Source of the DNA: Chloroflexia bacterium SDU3-3
GTDB lineage: Bacteria; Chloroflexota; Chloroflexia; Chloroflexales; Roseiflexaceae
Length of the DNA: 64,000 nucleotides
Reading direction: 5' to 3'
Assembly (NCBI GenBank): GCA_009268125.1
Contig: WBOU01000006.1
Span: 319,807-383,806, forward strand
Shown: positions 17,636 through 25,448 of the stretch, in pieces
Layout of the letters: every line of letters begins with the position of its first letter
Position numbering within the stretch: position 1 is the stretch's first letter
Made by a program: the position numbers and the translations under genes
The notes under the pieces: model-generated
Databases searched by the model: none
The model's input: only the letters and a program-made list of their open reading frames with translations
What the model was told of the DNA's origin: nothing

Positions 17636-19015
17636 CTAGGCCTTGGCGGGCGCGGCCACCTGCGGCGCGGGCGCGGCGTGGGCAGGCCGCTGGGCCAGGT
17701 TGCCCCGGATGACGCGGGCCAGCATGCCCGGCGCGAGCAGGCTGGTGGCCGGGGCCATCATGTTCACCACCTCCAGGAAGGAGATCGAGACCGCCGAGTC
17801 GGTGCGGGCCGCGATATGCACCTTGCCGATGTACCAGCTGATAAACTGGCCCATGGCCGTGCGCTTGCCCTCCACGTGGGGCAGCTGCAGATCGTTGCCC
17901 ACCGCCACCTGCCAGGGCGCATCCACCACCGGCACGATGGCCTGGAAGAAGCGCAGGCCCAGCCGCTGCGCGCCCTCGGCCAGGCAGGCCTGCAGCGCCA
18001 GCGCCTCGTTGGCGGCCACAGTGATGCCCTGGCCGTAGACCGGGTTGAAGCTGCAGATCGCGTCGCCAAACACCATGTAGCCCTCGGGGAAGCGCGAGAG
18101 GCGCTCGTAGTGGCGGCGCTGGTTGGCCGGGAAGCGGTAGGGCACCGGGTCGGTGATCGGCTCGGCGTCCTTGATCATAGTGTAGATCTCGGGCGTGGGC
18201 ATGGTGCGCGCGAACTCTAGGAAGCCCTCGGGGTCGAGCGGGGCGAAGTCGCCGTTATAGCCGCCCAGCGTCACCACCCAGCGCTCGCCCTCCTGCGCGA
18301 TGATCACGCCATTGCGGCCATCCGGCGGCGCTCCGGCGATCGCCAGGCCCACGTAGCCCGCCCGCTGCTCGGGGGTGCGGCGGTAGTAGCGCGTGGTGTA
18401 GCCCATATCGATCTTGACGCGCTCCTCCTCCACCTGGCCATAGCCCAGCGCGGCCAGCCAGGCCGGGCTGCGCGAGCCGCGCCCGCTGGCATCCACCACC
18501 AGATCGGCCTCCAGCACCTGCTCGGCGCTGCCCTCGGCGCGGCGCACCAGCCGCACCCCCGTCACCCGCCCGCCGTCGGGCGTGGCCACAATGCCCTCGA
18601 CATCGCACTGCTCGATCGCGCTGACGTTTGGCAGGGCCAGCACGCGAGCGCGGATGCCCTCCTCGATGCCGGGGCGGCTCATCATCAGGCCCTGCAGGTG
18701 GCTGGGCGTGGGCTGGTGGAAGCCGCCGTTGGCGTACCAGCGGATCTCGTTCGAGATATCGGCCTGCACCGCGCCCTGGGCGACCATCTGCTGGGTGAAG
18801 CCGGGGAACAGCTCATCCAGGATGGCGCGGCCACGGGCGTGCAGGCCGTGGGCGTGGCGGCCCTGCGGCACACCCTTGCGCGGCTCGATCGCCGCCGGGA
18901 AGCTGTCGCGCTCCAGCAGCGTCACCTGCTCGTAGCGGTCGGATAGAACCCGGGCCGCCAGCAGCCCGCCGATGCTCGCGCCGATCACAACCGCGTGGCG
19001 TCCAGTGTGCGTCAT
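17636..19015 (-). CDS. FAD-dependent monooxygenase-like oxidoreductase
   Basis: 459-aa flavoprotein of the FAD_binding_3 / aromatic hydroxylase superfamily. The dinucleotide-binding motif VVIGASIGGLLAARVL is near residues 9-24 with the acidic end of the second strand in TLLERD. The second FAD motif, GDAICSFNPVYGQGITVAANE, holds the usual GD and P residues. The substrate is unknown; relatives act on polyketides, quinones or lipids. I chose ATG 19015 (MTHTGRHAVV) because AGGAG stands seven bases upstream; an in-frame ATG at 19030 is an alternative. No biosynthetic partner genes are near. Confidence 0.85.
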   Translation of the reverse strand: MTHTGRHAVVIGASIGGLLAARVLSDRYEQVTLLERDSFPAAIEPRKGVPQGRHAHGLHARGRAILDELFPGFTQQMVAQGAVQADISNEIRWYANGGFHQPTPSHLQGLMMSRPGIEEGIRARVLALPNVSAIEQCDVEGIVATPDGGRVTGVRLVRRAEGSAEQVLEADLVVDASGRGSRSPAWLAALGYGQVEEERVKIDMGYTTRYYRRTPEQRAGYVGLAIAGAPPDGRNGVIIAQEGERWVVTLGGYNGDFAPLDPEGFLEFARTMPTPEIYTMIKDAEPITDPVPYRFPANQRRHYERLSRFPEGYMVFGDAICSFNPVYGQGITVAANEALALQACLAEGAQRLGLRFFQAIVPVVDAPWQVAVGNDLQLPHVEGKRTAMGQFISWYIGKVHIAARTDSAVSISFLEVVNMMAPATSLLAPGMLARVIRGNLAQRPAHAAPAPQVAAPAKA

Positions 19016-19215
19016 CTTGCTACTCCTCATATCCTTCTTCTCTTGTGCCGGTGACAGAAGCGGCAGAGCCTGCTGGCCTTTGTGGAGCGCTGCCCAGGCT
19101 CGCGCTGTCGGATGAGGGGAGTATACCTGTAACACCCAGCGAATACATAGGTCTGCAAGGGCAACTTGTTCTGATACAGCGGAATGACGCCCGATCATCT
19201 CACCGTCGTACCCGA

Positions 19216-19267
19216 AAAATGCCCATGGCTTGCAGACGCGGTGGATGCAGGCATCTGCAAGCCATGG
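19216..19267 (-). terminator. Rho-independent terminator of the downstream-facing minus gene
   Basis: Perfect 14-bp inverted repeat, CCATGGCTTGCAGA at 19223-19236 and its complement at 19254-19267, with a 17-nt loop. On the minus strand it is followed by ATTTTTCG. It begins 13 bp beyond the stop codon of the 19280-20620 gene, so it should end that transcript before the monooxygenase gene. Confidence 0.75.
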
Positions 19268-19279
19268 CGCACTCGGCGG

Positions 19280-20620
19280 CTAGGCCTCGCCCTCCAGCGC
19301 GCTCAGGCGCAGCGCGCCGCCCGGCAGCACCGTGAGGAACTGGCGCGCGCCGGAGTGATAGGCCGTGGGCGCGAAATCAGCAGCGTGGTGCAGGCGCTCG
19401 CCCGTGGCCACATCCCACACGCCCGTGCCGCACTCGGGCGAGATAGCGAACAGCCAGCGGTCGTAGGCCAGCCAGCCCAGCCGCGATACGCGGGGCGGCC
19501 AGCCGCTGTGCGGGGCGACCTGCGGCCCGCCGAAGGCGCGGGTGGGCGTGCTACTCGGCACATCGAAGAGCAGCACGGCGGGCAGCATTACCTCCTCATC
19601 CGCCCCCACGCCCCAGATCGCCAGCGTGCTATCGCCCACCCAGCACATCGGCGAATCCCATAGGTAGTGCGCATAGGTCAAGCGCCGCTCCGACGCGCCA
19701 TCCTCCGACTCCCACGGGTTCTGCCCCAGCCAGTCGGCAAGGCTCCACGTGCGCACGATGCCCACCGGGTGCCAGACCCAGCCCGCATCCGCCACCCAGC
19801 GGCCATCCGGCGAGACGTGCAGGCCGGCGTGGAAGTAGTCGAGGTAGTGCTCTGGCTGCACCTGCTTATCGGATGTCGGCTCGGGCTTCTCGTAGGCGCG
19901 CGGCGTCAGCAACTCACCAGTAAGCGGGTCCGAGACATCCAGCCGATTCCAGTCGGTGGCGTGGATGAGCAGCAGCCGCCCGCCGTGCATGAAGAAGCCC
20001 AGCGGAAACTGGCAGACATCCACGTGGTACTTCTTCCGATCCAGCTCCATCGTCACCGCGCCGCTGGCCAGATCGACCACCCGCCCGGAGCTGCCGTAGG
20101 TATTGGCCACCGCCGCCGCCCGCCCGTCGGGCGCGATGTGGAGCGACAGCGGGGCGGCCAGGTCGAGCGCGCCCTGCGGCAGCCGCGCCAGGGTCTGCGC
20201 CGTGCCCGCGCCCAGGTCGAGCCGCACCAGCGCCCCCCACGATGTGAGCGCGACCCACGCCGAGTGCGCCTCGCCGAGCAGCGGCGCGATGACCAGCACA
20301 TCGCCCAGCAGATCGGCGGGCAGCGCCAGATCGCGGTGGGTAAACCGCAGCGACGTGGCGCGCTCTAGCACCTGCGGCATACCGCCCACCGCCTCAAGGC
20401 AACCATCTTCCTCCACGCGCTCGAAACAGGCGCGGCACACCTGGCGCAGCGTGCCCGCCCGCTGCTCGGGCTGCTCAAAGCACTGCTGGCAGAGCAGGAT
20501 GGAGCGCATGCCCTCGCCGGTATACCAGCGGTAGTAGTCGGGGTACTCCACCCCAAAGAGATGAGCGCACGCCAGCTCGGGGGCGTCGCCAATCATATGT
20601 TCACAGCCACGCTTATACAT
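19280..20620 (-). CDS. Hypothetical zinc-binding, propeller-like protein
   Basis: 446-aa protein of unknown function. The N-terminal 70 residues are Cys-rich with CxxC pairs (LLCQQCFEQ, QVCRACFE), suggesting a zinc finger. The rest has repeated beta-strand stretches such as SLHIAPDGRAAAVANTYG, GLHVSPDGRWVADAGWVWHP and RLGWLAYDRWLFAISPE, typical of WD40/YVTN-like propeller blades. No signal peptide is visible, so it is probably cytoplasmic. Start at 20620 is the first ATG after AGGAAAGCG; a second in-frame ATG (MIGDAP) at 20596 is possible. It stands apart from its neighbours. Confidence 0.75.
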   Translation of the reverse strand: MYKRGCEHMIGDAPELACAHLFGVEYPDYYRWYTGEGMRSILLCQQCFEQPEQRAGTLRQVCRACFERVEEDGCLEAVGGMPQVLERATSLRFTHRDLALPADLLGDVLVIAPLLGEAHSAWVALTSWGALVRLDLGAGTAQTLARLPQGALDLAAPLSLHIAPDGRAAAVANTYGSSGRVVDLASGAVTMELDRKKYHVDVCQFPLGFFMHGGRLLLIHATDWNRLDVSDPLTGELLTPRAYEKPEPTSDKQVQPEHYLDYFHAGLHVSPDGRWVADAGWVWHPVGIVRTWSLADWLGQNPWESEDGASERRLTYAHYLWDSPMCWVGDSTLAIWGVGADEEVMLPAVLLFDVPSSTPTRAFGGPQVAPHSGWPPRVSRLGWLAYDRWLFAISPECGTGVWDVATGERLHHAADFAPTAYHSGARQFLTVLPGGALRLSALEGEA

Positions 20621-20699
20621 ATTTCGGTCGCTTTCCTACTCATGCAAGAACGACCCTATCTTAGAGCAATCTGGCGTCGCTGTCACCTTCTGGCGCATA

Positions 20700-20806
20700 C
20701 CCAACGGCCTTATGCTCGCGGCGCGCCGAAGATTTTTCACCACCAAGACTCCAAGGCACCAAGGAACAAAAGAGCGCGAATACTACGAAGACGCGAAGGA
20801 AAAAGG
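20700..20806. repeat. Family A repeat with hairpin leader, cutting a gene end
   Basis: A leader CGGCCTTATGCTCGCGGCG-CGCCGAAG is followed by TTTTTCACCACCAAGACTCC, then AAGGCACCAAGG and a CTACGAAGACGCGAAGG unit. The last unit overlaps the 3' end of the radical SAM gene on the minus strand and supplies its last few codons and stop. Confidence 0.75.
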
Positions 20807-21847
20807 AGGCAGCGCCGTGCCTGGGTAGGGCGTCAGAATGTGGAATGTGGCGGTCTCGATCCCCTGCGACACCGCCCACTCCACGGTGCGGGCAAACACA
20901 TCGGGGCCATCGTCATCCATGCCAAACACAAAGCTGGCGTTCACCATCACGCCCAGATCGTGCAGGCGGCGGGTGGCGGCGGTGTAGTCGCGATCAAGGT
21001 TCTGGGTCTTGCCCTGGGCGCGCAGGTTCTGCTGGCTCAGCGTCTCGAAGCCCACAAACAGGCTGCGCAGCCCCGCATCCACCGCGCGCTCAAGCAGCCC
21101 CGAGCGCAGCACCGACTGGAGGGTGCCCGCCGCCTGCCACAGCCGCCCCATGCCGCGCATCCCATCGAACAGCGCGCTGGCGAAGCGCACATTGCCAAAC
21201 AGATGATCGTCAAGGAAGTACAGATGACGCCCCGGCAGGCGGTCGATCTCCGCCAGAGCGTCATCCACCGCCTGGGTGTAGAAGGAGCGCCCGCCCTGAA
21301 AAAAAGCCTCCTTGTAGCAGAAATCGCAGCTGTGCGGGCAGCCGCGCGAGACCACGATGGAGTTTGGCACCAGGTAGAGCTGGCGCTTGATCAGGTCGCG
21401 GCGGGCGGGCGGAGCGCCAAGCAGCGAGCGCTGGGTGGAGCGATACAGCGGCTGCGGGCGATCCATGCGAAAATCGGCAAGAAACTGTGGCCAGGTGTCC
21501 TCGCCGGGGCCAAGGAAGATCGTATCGGCGTGGCGGGCCGCCTCATCGGGCAGCGACGTGACGTGCAGGCCGCCTAGGCACACGTGCGCGCCCTGGGCGC
21601 GGTAGCGATCGGCGATCGCGTAGGCGCGGTAGGCCGATGTGATGTAGACCTGGATGACCACCAGATGCGGCGCATCGTTCAGCTCAAGCGGCTCCACATG
21701 CTCATCCTGAAGCACGATCGCATCATCGGGGTCAAGGTAGGCGGCCAGCGTCGCGAGGCCAAGGGGTGGGAAGAGCGAGTACTTGACCGGGCGGAAGAAT
21801 GGGCTGTGCGCCTCGGTGAGGGAGGGCAGGATGAGTTTTACGCGCAT
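20783..21847 (-). CDS. Radical SAM / B12-binding protein, C-terminally truncated
   Basis: 354-aa protein with an N-terminal cobalamin-binding-like Rossmann domain (PPLGLATLAAYL, then VCLGGLHVTSLPDEA) and a radical SAM barrel with the 4Fe-4S motif C170-x3-C174-x2-C177 (RGCPHSCDFCYKE). Relatives continue about 80-100 residues past the strand TPYPGT, usually with L-x-x-R-L-x-x-x-GR. Here the protein ends eight residues after PGTAL, in PPFSFASS, which is encoded by a family A repeat. The gene has thus lost its 3' end. Start at 21847 is behind CCAGGAGACATGTG; the longer open frame is not supported. The substrate is unknown and activity is doubtful. Confidence 0.8.
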   Translation of the reverse strand: MRVKLILPSLTEAHSPFFRPVKYSLFPPLGLATLAAYLDPDDAIVLQDEHVEPLELNDAPHLVVIQVYITSAYRAYAIADRYRAQGAHVCLGGLHVTSLPDEAARHADTIFLGPGEDTWPQFLADFRMDRPQPLYRSTQRSLLGAPPARRDLIKRQLYLVPNSIVVSRGCPHSCDFCYKEAFFQGGRSFYTQAVDDALAEIDRLPGRHLYFLDDHLFGNVRFASALFDGMRGMGRLWQAAGTLQSVLRSGLLERAVDAGLRSLFVGFETLSQQNLRAQGKTQNLDRDYTAATRRLHDLGVMVNASFVFGMDDDGPDVFARTVEWAVSQGIETATFHILTPYPGTALPPFSFASS

Positions 21848-22118
21848 CACATGTCTCCTGGTCGGCTGGGTACCGCAACACCATAGAGCTACGCCTAGCA
21901 CATCACAACGCCTTAGATGCGCATGCGACCTCACGCAAGTGCTTGCCACCGCCCCTAGCCAGCATATATGCGCCGCGCCGCATGCCCAACGGCCACGCGC
22001 CGCCGGCGGCAGGGCGTGGTATAGTTTGCGCACCGACCGCATCGATCTGCGCGGCGGGCCGGGCAGCCCGCCGCGCGTCACGCGCCAGCCATAGGAACAC
22101 CAGGAGCACAACGACCGC

Positions 22119-23960
22119 ATGCTGCCCAGCTTCCACACTATCTACCGCGCCATCAAGGCCGCACCGCCGCGCCCCGCCGGTTTCCCGCTCGACGTGCTGC
22201 TCGACGCCGGGCGACTGCGCCAGCTGCGCGCCGCGCCGCACCTTCAGCCCTTCCTGGCCAAAATGCGCGAGGAGGCGGCCCGCGCCAGCGCCACGCCGCC
22301 GCCAGCGCTCACCTTCAGCCAGTTCCGTATGTTCGAGGCCACCGGCGAGCGCTACACCTACGAGGAGCCATACTTCGACCGCCGCCGTCGGCTGCTGGCC
22401 CTGGCCCTAACCGTGGCCGTCGACGGGGATGACGGCCCACTGCCCGCGCTCGAAGACCTGATCTGGGCGATCTGCGACGAGCACAGCTGGGCGCTGCCAG
22501 CGCACCTGCCGCTCGGCCACGAGGCAGCGCGCGCCACCCGCCCGCCCCGGCAGGTGATCGACATCTTCTCCTCCCACACCGGCCACGCCCTGGCCGAGCT
22601 GCTGGCCCTGCTGGGCGAGCGGCTCAGCCCGTGGCTGCGCCACCGCATCCGCAGCGAGGTGGAGGAGCGCATCCTCCAGCCCTTCGCCAGCGACGTGCGG
22701 CCCTTCCACTGGGAGCACACCCACAGCAACTGGGCGGGGGCATGCGCGGGCAGCGTGGGCATGACCGCGCTGGCGATCGAGGATGACCGCGAGCGGCTGG
22801 CCGGGATCATTGGACGAGTGGTGCAGACGCTGGAGAGCTTCATCGAGGGATTCAGCGAGGATGGCGGCTTCATCGAGGGCGTAGAGGGCTGGGGCTACGG
22901 GTTCGCCTTCTATGTCTACTTCGCCGACGCGCTGGCCCGCTTCACCGGCGGGCGGCTCGACCTGCTGCAGGGCGAGAAGATCCAGCAGATCGCCGATTTC
23001 CCGCTGGCGGTGGCGCTGGGCAACGGCACCTACATCAACTACGCCGACACGCCCGAGCGCGCCCGCTACCACCCCGGCCTGGGCTGCTACCTGGCGCGGC
23101 GCTTCGGCCAGCCGCTCTCGGGGCTGCCCGCCCCCAGCTTCCGCTACGACCACAGCTACCGCTGGGGCCACATCAGCCGCGACCTGCTGTGGAGCGAGGA
23201 CGCGGCGCTGGGCGGCCAGATCGGCGACGGGTCGTACTACCTGCCCGACCTCAGCTGGGTGGTCGAGCGGCGCATGCTGCAGGGCCGCGCGCTGGCCTTC
23301 TCGGCCAAGGGCGGGCACAACGGCGAGCCGCACAACCACAACGACCTGGGCCACTTCATCCTGCACGTGGGCGGCGAGAGCCTGCTGGCCGACCTCGGGC
23401 CGGGCATCTACACCCGCCAGTACTTCGGCGGCCAGCGCTACGAGGACATCCACGCCAGCTCCTACGGCCACTCGGTGCCGCTGATCAACGGCCAGCCCCA
23501 GCAGGTGGGCCGCAGGTACGATGCCCGGGTGCTGCACTACGAGCGGCAGCCCGCCGGGGTGCGCTTTGTGCTCGATCTGACCCACGCCTACGCCAGCGAC
23601 GAGCTTGACTCGCTCATTCGCTCGTTCGACTGGCAGATCGACCACGAGGCCCAGGCGGCCACCATGGTGCTGCGCGACAGCTTCCGCCTGAGCGCCCCGC
23701 CGACCTCGCTTGAGGAGTGCCTGATCAGCCTGCGCAAGCCCACCCTTGCCGAGGGCACGGCCACCTGGGAGGGCATCCTGGGCAACGTGACGCTGCGCTT
23801 CGACCCCGCGCTGCTAGAGCCGACCGTCGACCCCATCCCCTCGTTCGGGCTGCTAGGCACACCCACCACCGCCTACCGCCTGCGGCTGCGTGCGCTGACC
23901 GACCGTGCCGACCAAGTGCTCGATCTGCGCTTCCGCTGCGCCCTCAAGACCGAGCCATAG
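22119..23960 (+). CDS. Heparinase II/III-family protein
   Basis: 613-aa protein with an all-alpha N-terminal toroid (WEHTHSNWAGACAGSVGMTA, then EDGGFIEGVEGWGYGF) and a C-terminal beta-sandwich starting near AFSAKGGHNGEPHNHNDLGH, which is the signature of the heparinase II/III-like domain with metal or substrate-binding histidines. Such proteins are polysaccharide lyases acting on uronic-acid polymers. No signal peptide is visible, so it may act on imported oligosaccharides. It is followed 67 bp later by a KDPG-type aldolase, which would fit breakdown of unsaturated uronates, but kinase and dehydrogenase genes are not here. Confidence 0.85.
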   Translation: MLPSFHTIYRAIKAAPPRPAGFPLDVLLDAGRLRQLRAAPHLQPFLAKMREEAARASATPPPALTFSQFRMFEATGERYTYEEPYFDRRRRLLALALTVAVDGDDGPLPALEDLIWAICDEHSWALPAHLPLGHEAARATRPPRQVIDIFSSHTGHALAELLALLGERLSPWLRHRIRSEVEERILQPFASDVRPFHWEHTHSNWAGACAGSVGMTALAIEDDRERLAGIIGRVVQTLESFIEGFSEDGGFIEGVEGWGYGFAFYVYFADALARFTGGRLDLLQGEKIQQIADFPLAVALGNGTYINYADTPERARYHPGLGCYLARRFGQPLSGLPAPSFRYDHSYRWGHISRDLLWSEDAALGGQIGDGSYYLPDLSWVVERRMLQGRALAFSAKGGHNGEPHNHNDLGHFILHVGGESLLADLGPGIYTRQYFGGQRYEDIHASSYGHSVPLINGQPQQVGRRYDARVLHYERQPAGVRFVLDLTHAYASDELDSLIRSFDWQIDHEAQAATMVLRDSFRLSAPPTSLEECLISLRKPTLAEGTATWEGILGNVTLRFDPALLEPTVDPIPSFGLLGTPTTAYRLRLRALTDRADQVLDLRFRCALKTEP

Positions 23961-24027
23961 GCCGCAGCGCGCCGCGCCAGCCGTGCGATAATGCGGACAC
24001 GCCATTTTTACGACAAAGGAGACGCCC

Positions 24028-24669
24028 ATGGATACCATCACCGCAGCGCTGGGACAGATTGGCCTGGTTCCCGTCATCAAGATCGACCGCCCCGAGGACG
24101 CCGTGCCGCTGGCCCGCGCCCTGCTTGAGGGCGGGCTGGGCTGCGCCGAGATCACCTTCCGCACCGCCGCCGCCGCCGAGGCCATCCGCCAGATCGCCCG
24201 CGAGGTGCCCGAGCTGTTGGTGGGCGCGGGCACCGTGCTGAATGTGGCCCAGGCCCAGCAGGCGGCGGACGCCGGGGCAAAGTTCCTCGTCTCGCCCGGC
24301 TTCGACCCCGCCGTGGTGGACTGGAGCCGCGAGCACGCGGTGTTGATGCTGCCCGGCGTGGCCACGCCCACCGAGGTGCAGATGGCGCTGGCCAGGGGCC
24401 TGCGCCTGCTCAAGTTCTTCCCCGCCGAGGAGGCGGGCGGCGTGCGCATGCTCAAGGCGCTGCACGGCCCCTACCAAGACGTGCGCTTCATGCCTACCGG
24501 CGGCATCAAGCCCGCCAACCTGCCCGAGTACCTGGCGCTGCCCAACGTGGTGGCCTGCGGCGGCAGCTGGATGGCCACCGCCGAGCTGATCGCCGCCGGT
24601 CGCTTCGACGAGATCACGCGGCTCTCCGCCGAGGCCCGCGCCGTGGTAGAGCGGGCGCGAGCGGGGTAG
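24028..24669 (+). CDS. eda: 2-dehydro-3-deoxy-phosphogluconate (KDPG/KHG) aldolase
   Basis: 213-aa class I aldolase that splits KDPG to pyruvate and glyceraldehyde 3-phosphate, or related keto-acids. Key residues are visible: Glu41 (GCAEITFRT), Arg45, and the Schiff-base Lys129 in RLLKFFPAE, with the phosphate loop MPTGGIKP and ACGGSWM near the end. An AAGGAGACGCCC ribosome site precedes the start. Position next to a heparinase II/III-family gene suggests a uronate catabolic role, although the Entner-Doudoroff role is equally possible. Confidence 0.93.
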   Translation: MDTITAALGQIGLVPVIKIDRPEDAVPLARALLEGGLGCAEITFRTAAAAEAIRQIAREVPELLVGAGTVLNVAQAQQAADAGAKFLVSPGFDPAVVDWSREHAVLMLPGVATPTEVQMALARGLRLLKFFPAEEAGGVRMLKALHGPYQDVRFMPTGGIKPANLPEYLALPNVVACGGSWMATAELIAAGRFDEITRLSAEARAVVERARAG

Positions 24670-24686
24670 GCTATCGCTACCCCAAA

Positions 24687-24733
24687 CCGAGCGACCGCTG
24701 GCAACGCTCCAAACATTGCCTACGGTCGCTCGG
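24687..24733 (+). terminator. Possible terminator hairpin after eda
   Basis: Inverted repeat of 11-bp arms, CCGAGCGACCG and its complement, separated by 25 nt. It starts 18 bp after the eda stop. No T-run follows, so it may be Rho-dependent or only part of the repeat-rich spacer. Confidence 0.4.
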
Positions 24734-24760
24734 CGCATCTTCGCCCAGGGCCGGATGCGC

Positions 24761-25010
24761 GGCCTTCGGTCAGTTCCCCTGGCCTTCGGTCGTTTCCCCC
24801 TGACCTTCGGTCGTTTCCCCCTGACCTTCGGTCGTTTCCCCCTGACCTTCGGTCGTTTCCCCCTGACCTTCGGTCGTTTCCCCCTGACCTTCGGTCGTTT
24901 CCCCCTGACCTTCGGTCATTTCCCCCTGACTTTCGGTCACTTCCCCCTGGCCTTCGGTCGTTTCCCCCTGGCCTTCGGTCACTTCCCCCTGACCTTAAGT
25001 CAATCTACGC
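24761..25010. repeat. Tandem array of 21-bp units (array 2)
   Basis: One 20-bp unit (24761-24780) and ten 21-bp units (24781-24990), each reading G(A/G)CCTTCGGTCGTT then TCCCCCT, followed by a decayed unit. Variation is mainly at GA/GG and at CGTT, CATT or CACT. One strand stays open as a TEGQGET-like heptapeptide, the other as FGRFPLT, but neither is supported as a gene. No spacers differ between units, so it is not a CRISPR array. Confidence 0.95.
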
Positions 25011-25240
25011 GCCATTCTATCAATCTACACGGTATTCCATGATTATTACCGAGTATTTTTGACCATATGACTTTAATCTCAAACTATTCTTAACACACAC
25101 ATATATCTACGGCATCATTTCACTTTCAAAACCGCCTATAGTATCTTGTGAATATAGCTCATAGTATGAAAAATAGAGTATATATCGTGATATATCGCAT
25201 GTTTGATCTTTTTCTACCGATTGTACTGGCTCTTTTATGT
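25005..25240. other. AT-rich intergenic patch
   Basis: A stretch visibly richer in A and T than the rest of region 2, with runs such as TTAACACACACATATATC and GAGTATATATCGTGATATAT. No gene is seen. It could hold promoters facing either way, or be a remnant of foreign DNA. Confidence 0.5.
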
Positions 25241-25447
25241 GATCGGGCGGACACGCGATGCATGCCACGCCCATCGCCGACGTAGGGGCGGGTCTCGTGC
25301 CCGCCCACCATGAACGCCACGTGCGCCACGCCCATCGCCGACGTCGGGGCGGGTCTCGTGCCCGCCCACATCGTGCGCATGGTATTGCGCCGCGTGCATC
25401 GGGCAGACACGCGATGCATGCCACGCCCATCGCCGACGCTGCGCCGC
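25241..25447. repeat. Dispersed repeat family C cluster
   Basis: Two palindromic cores GGGGCGGGTCTCGTGCCCGC at 25285 and 25346, each preceded by GCCACGCCCATCGCCGACG, which occurs a third time at 25420. A longer direct repeat, CGGGC(G/A)GACACGCGATGCATG, brackets the cluster at both ends. It abuts the end of the minus-strand glycosyltransferase gene and could form strong stem-loops. No gene is seen. Confidence 0.75.
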
Positions 25448-25448
25448 C

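Noticed and set aside
24770-24982. A minus-strand TEGQGET heptapeptide frame
   Set aside because: A by-product of a repeat unit divisible by three; no start signals.
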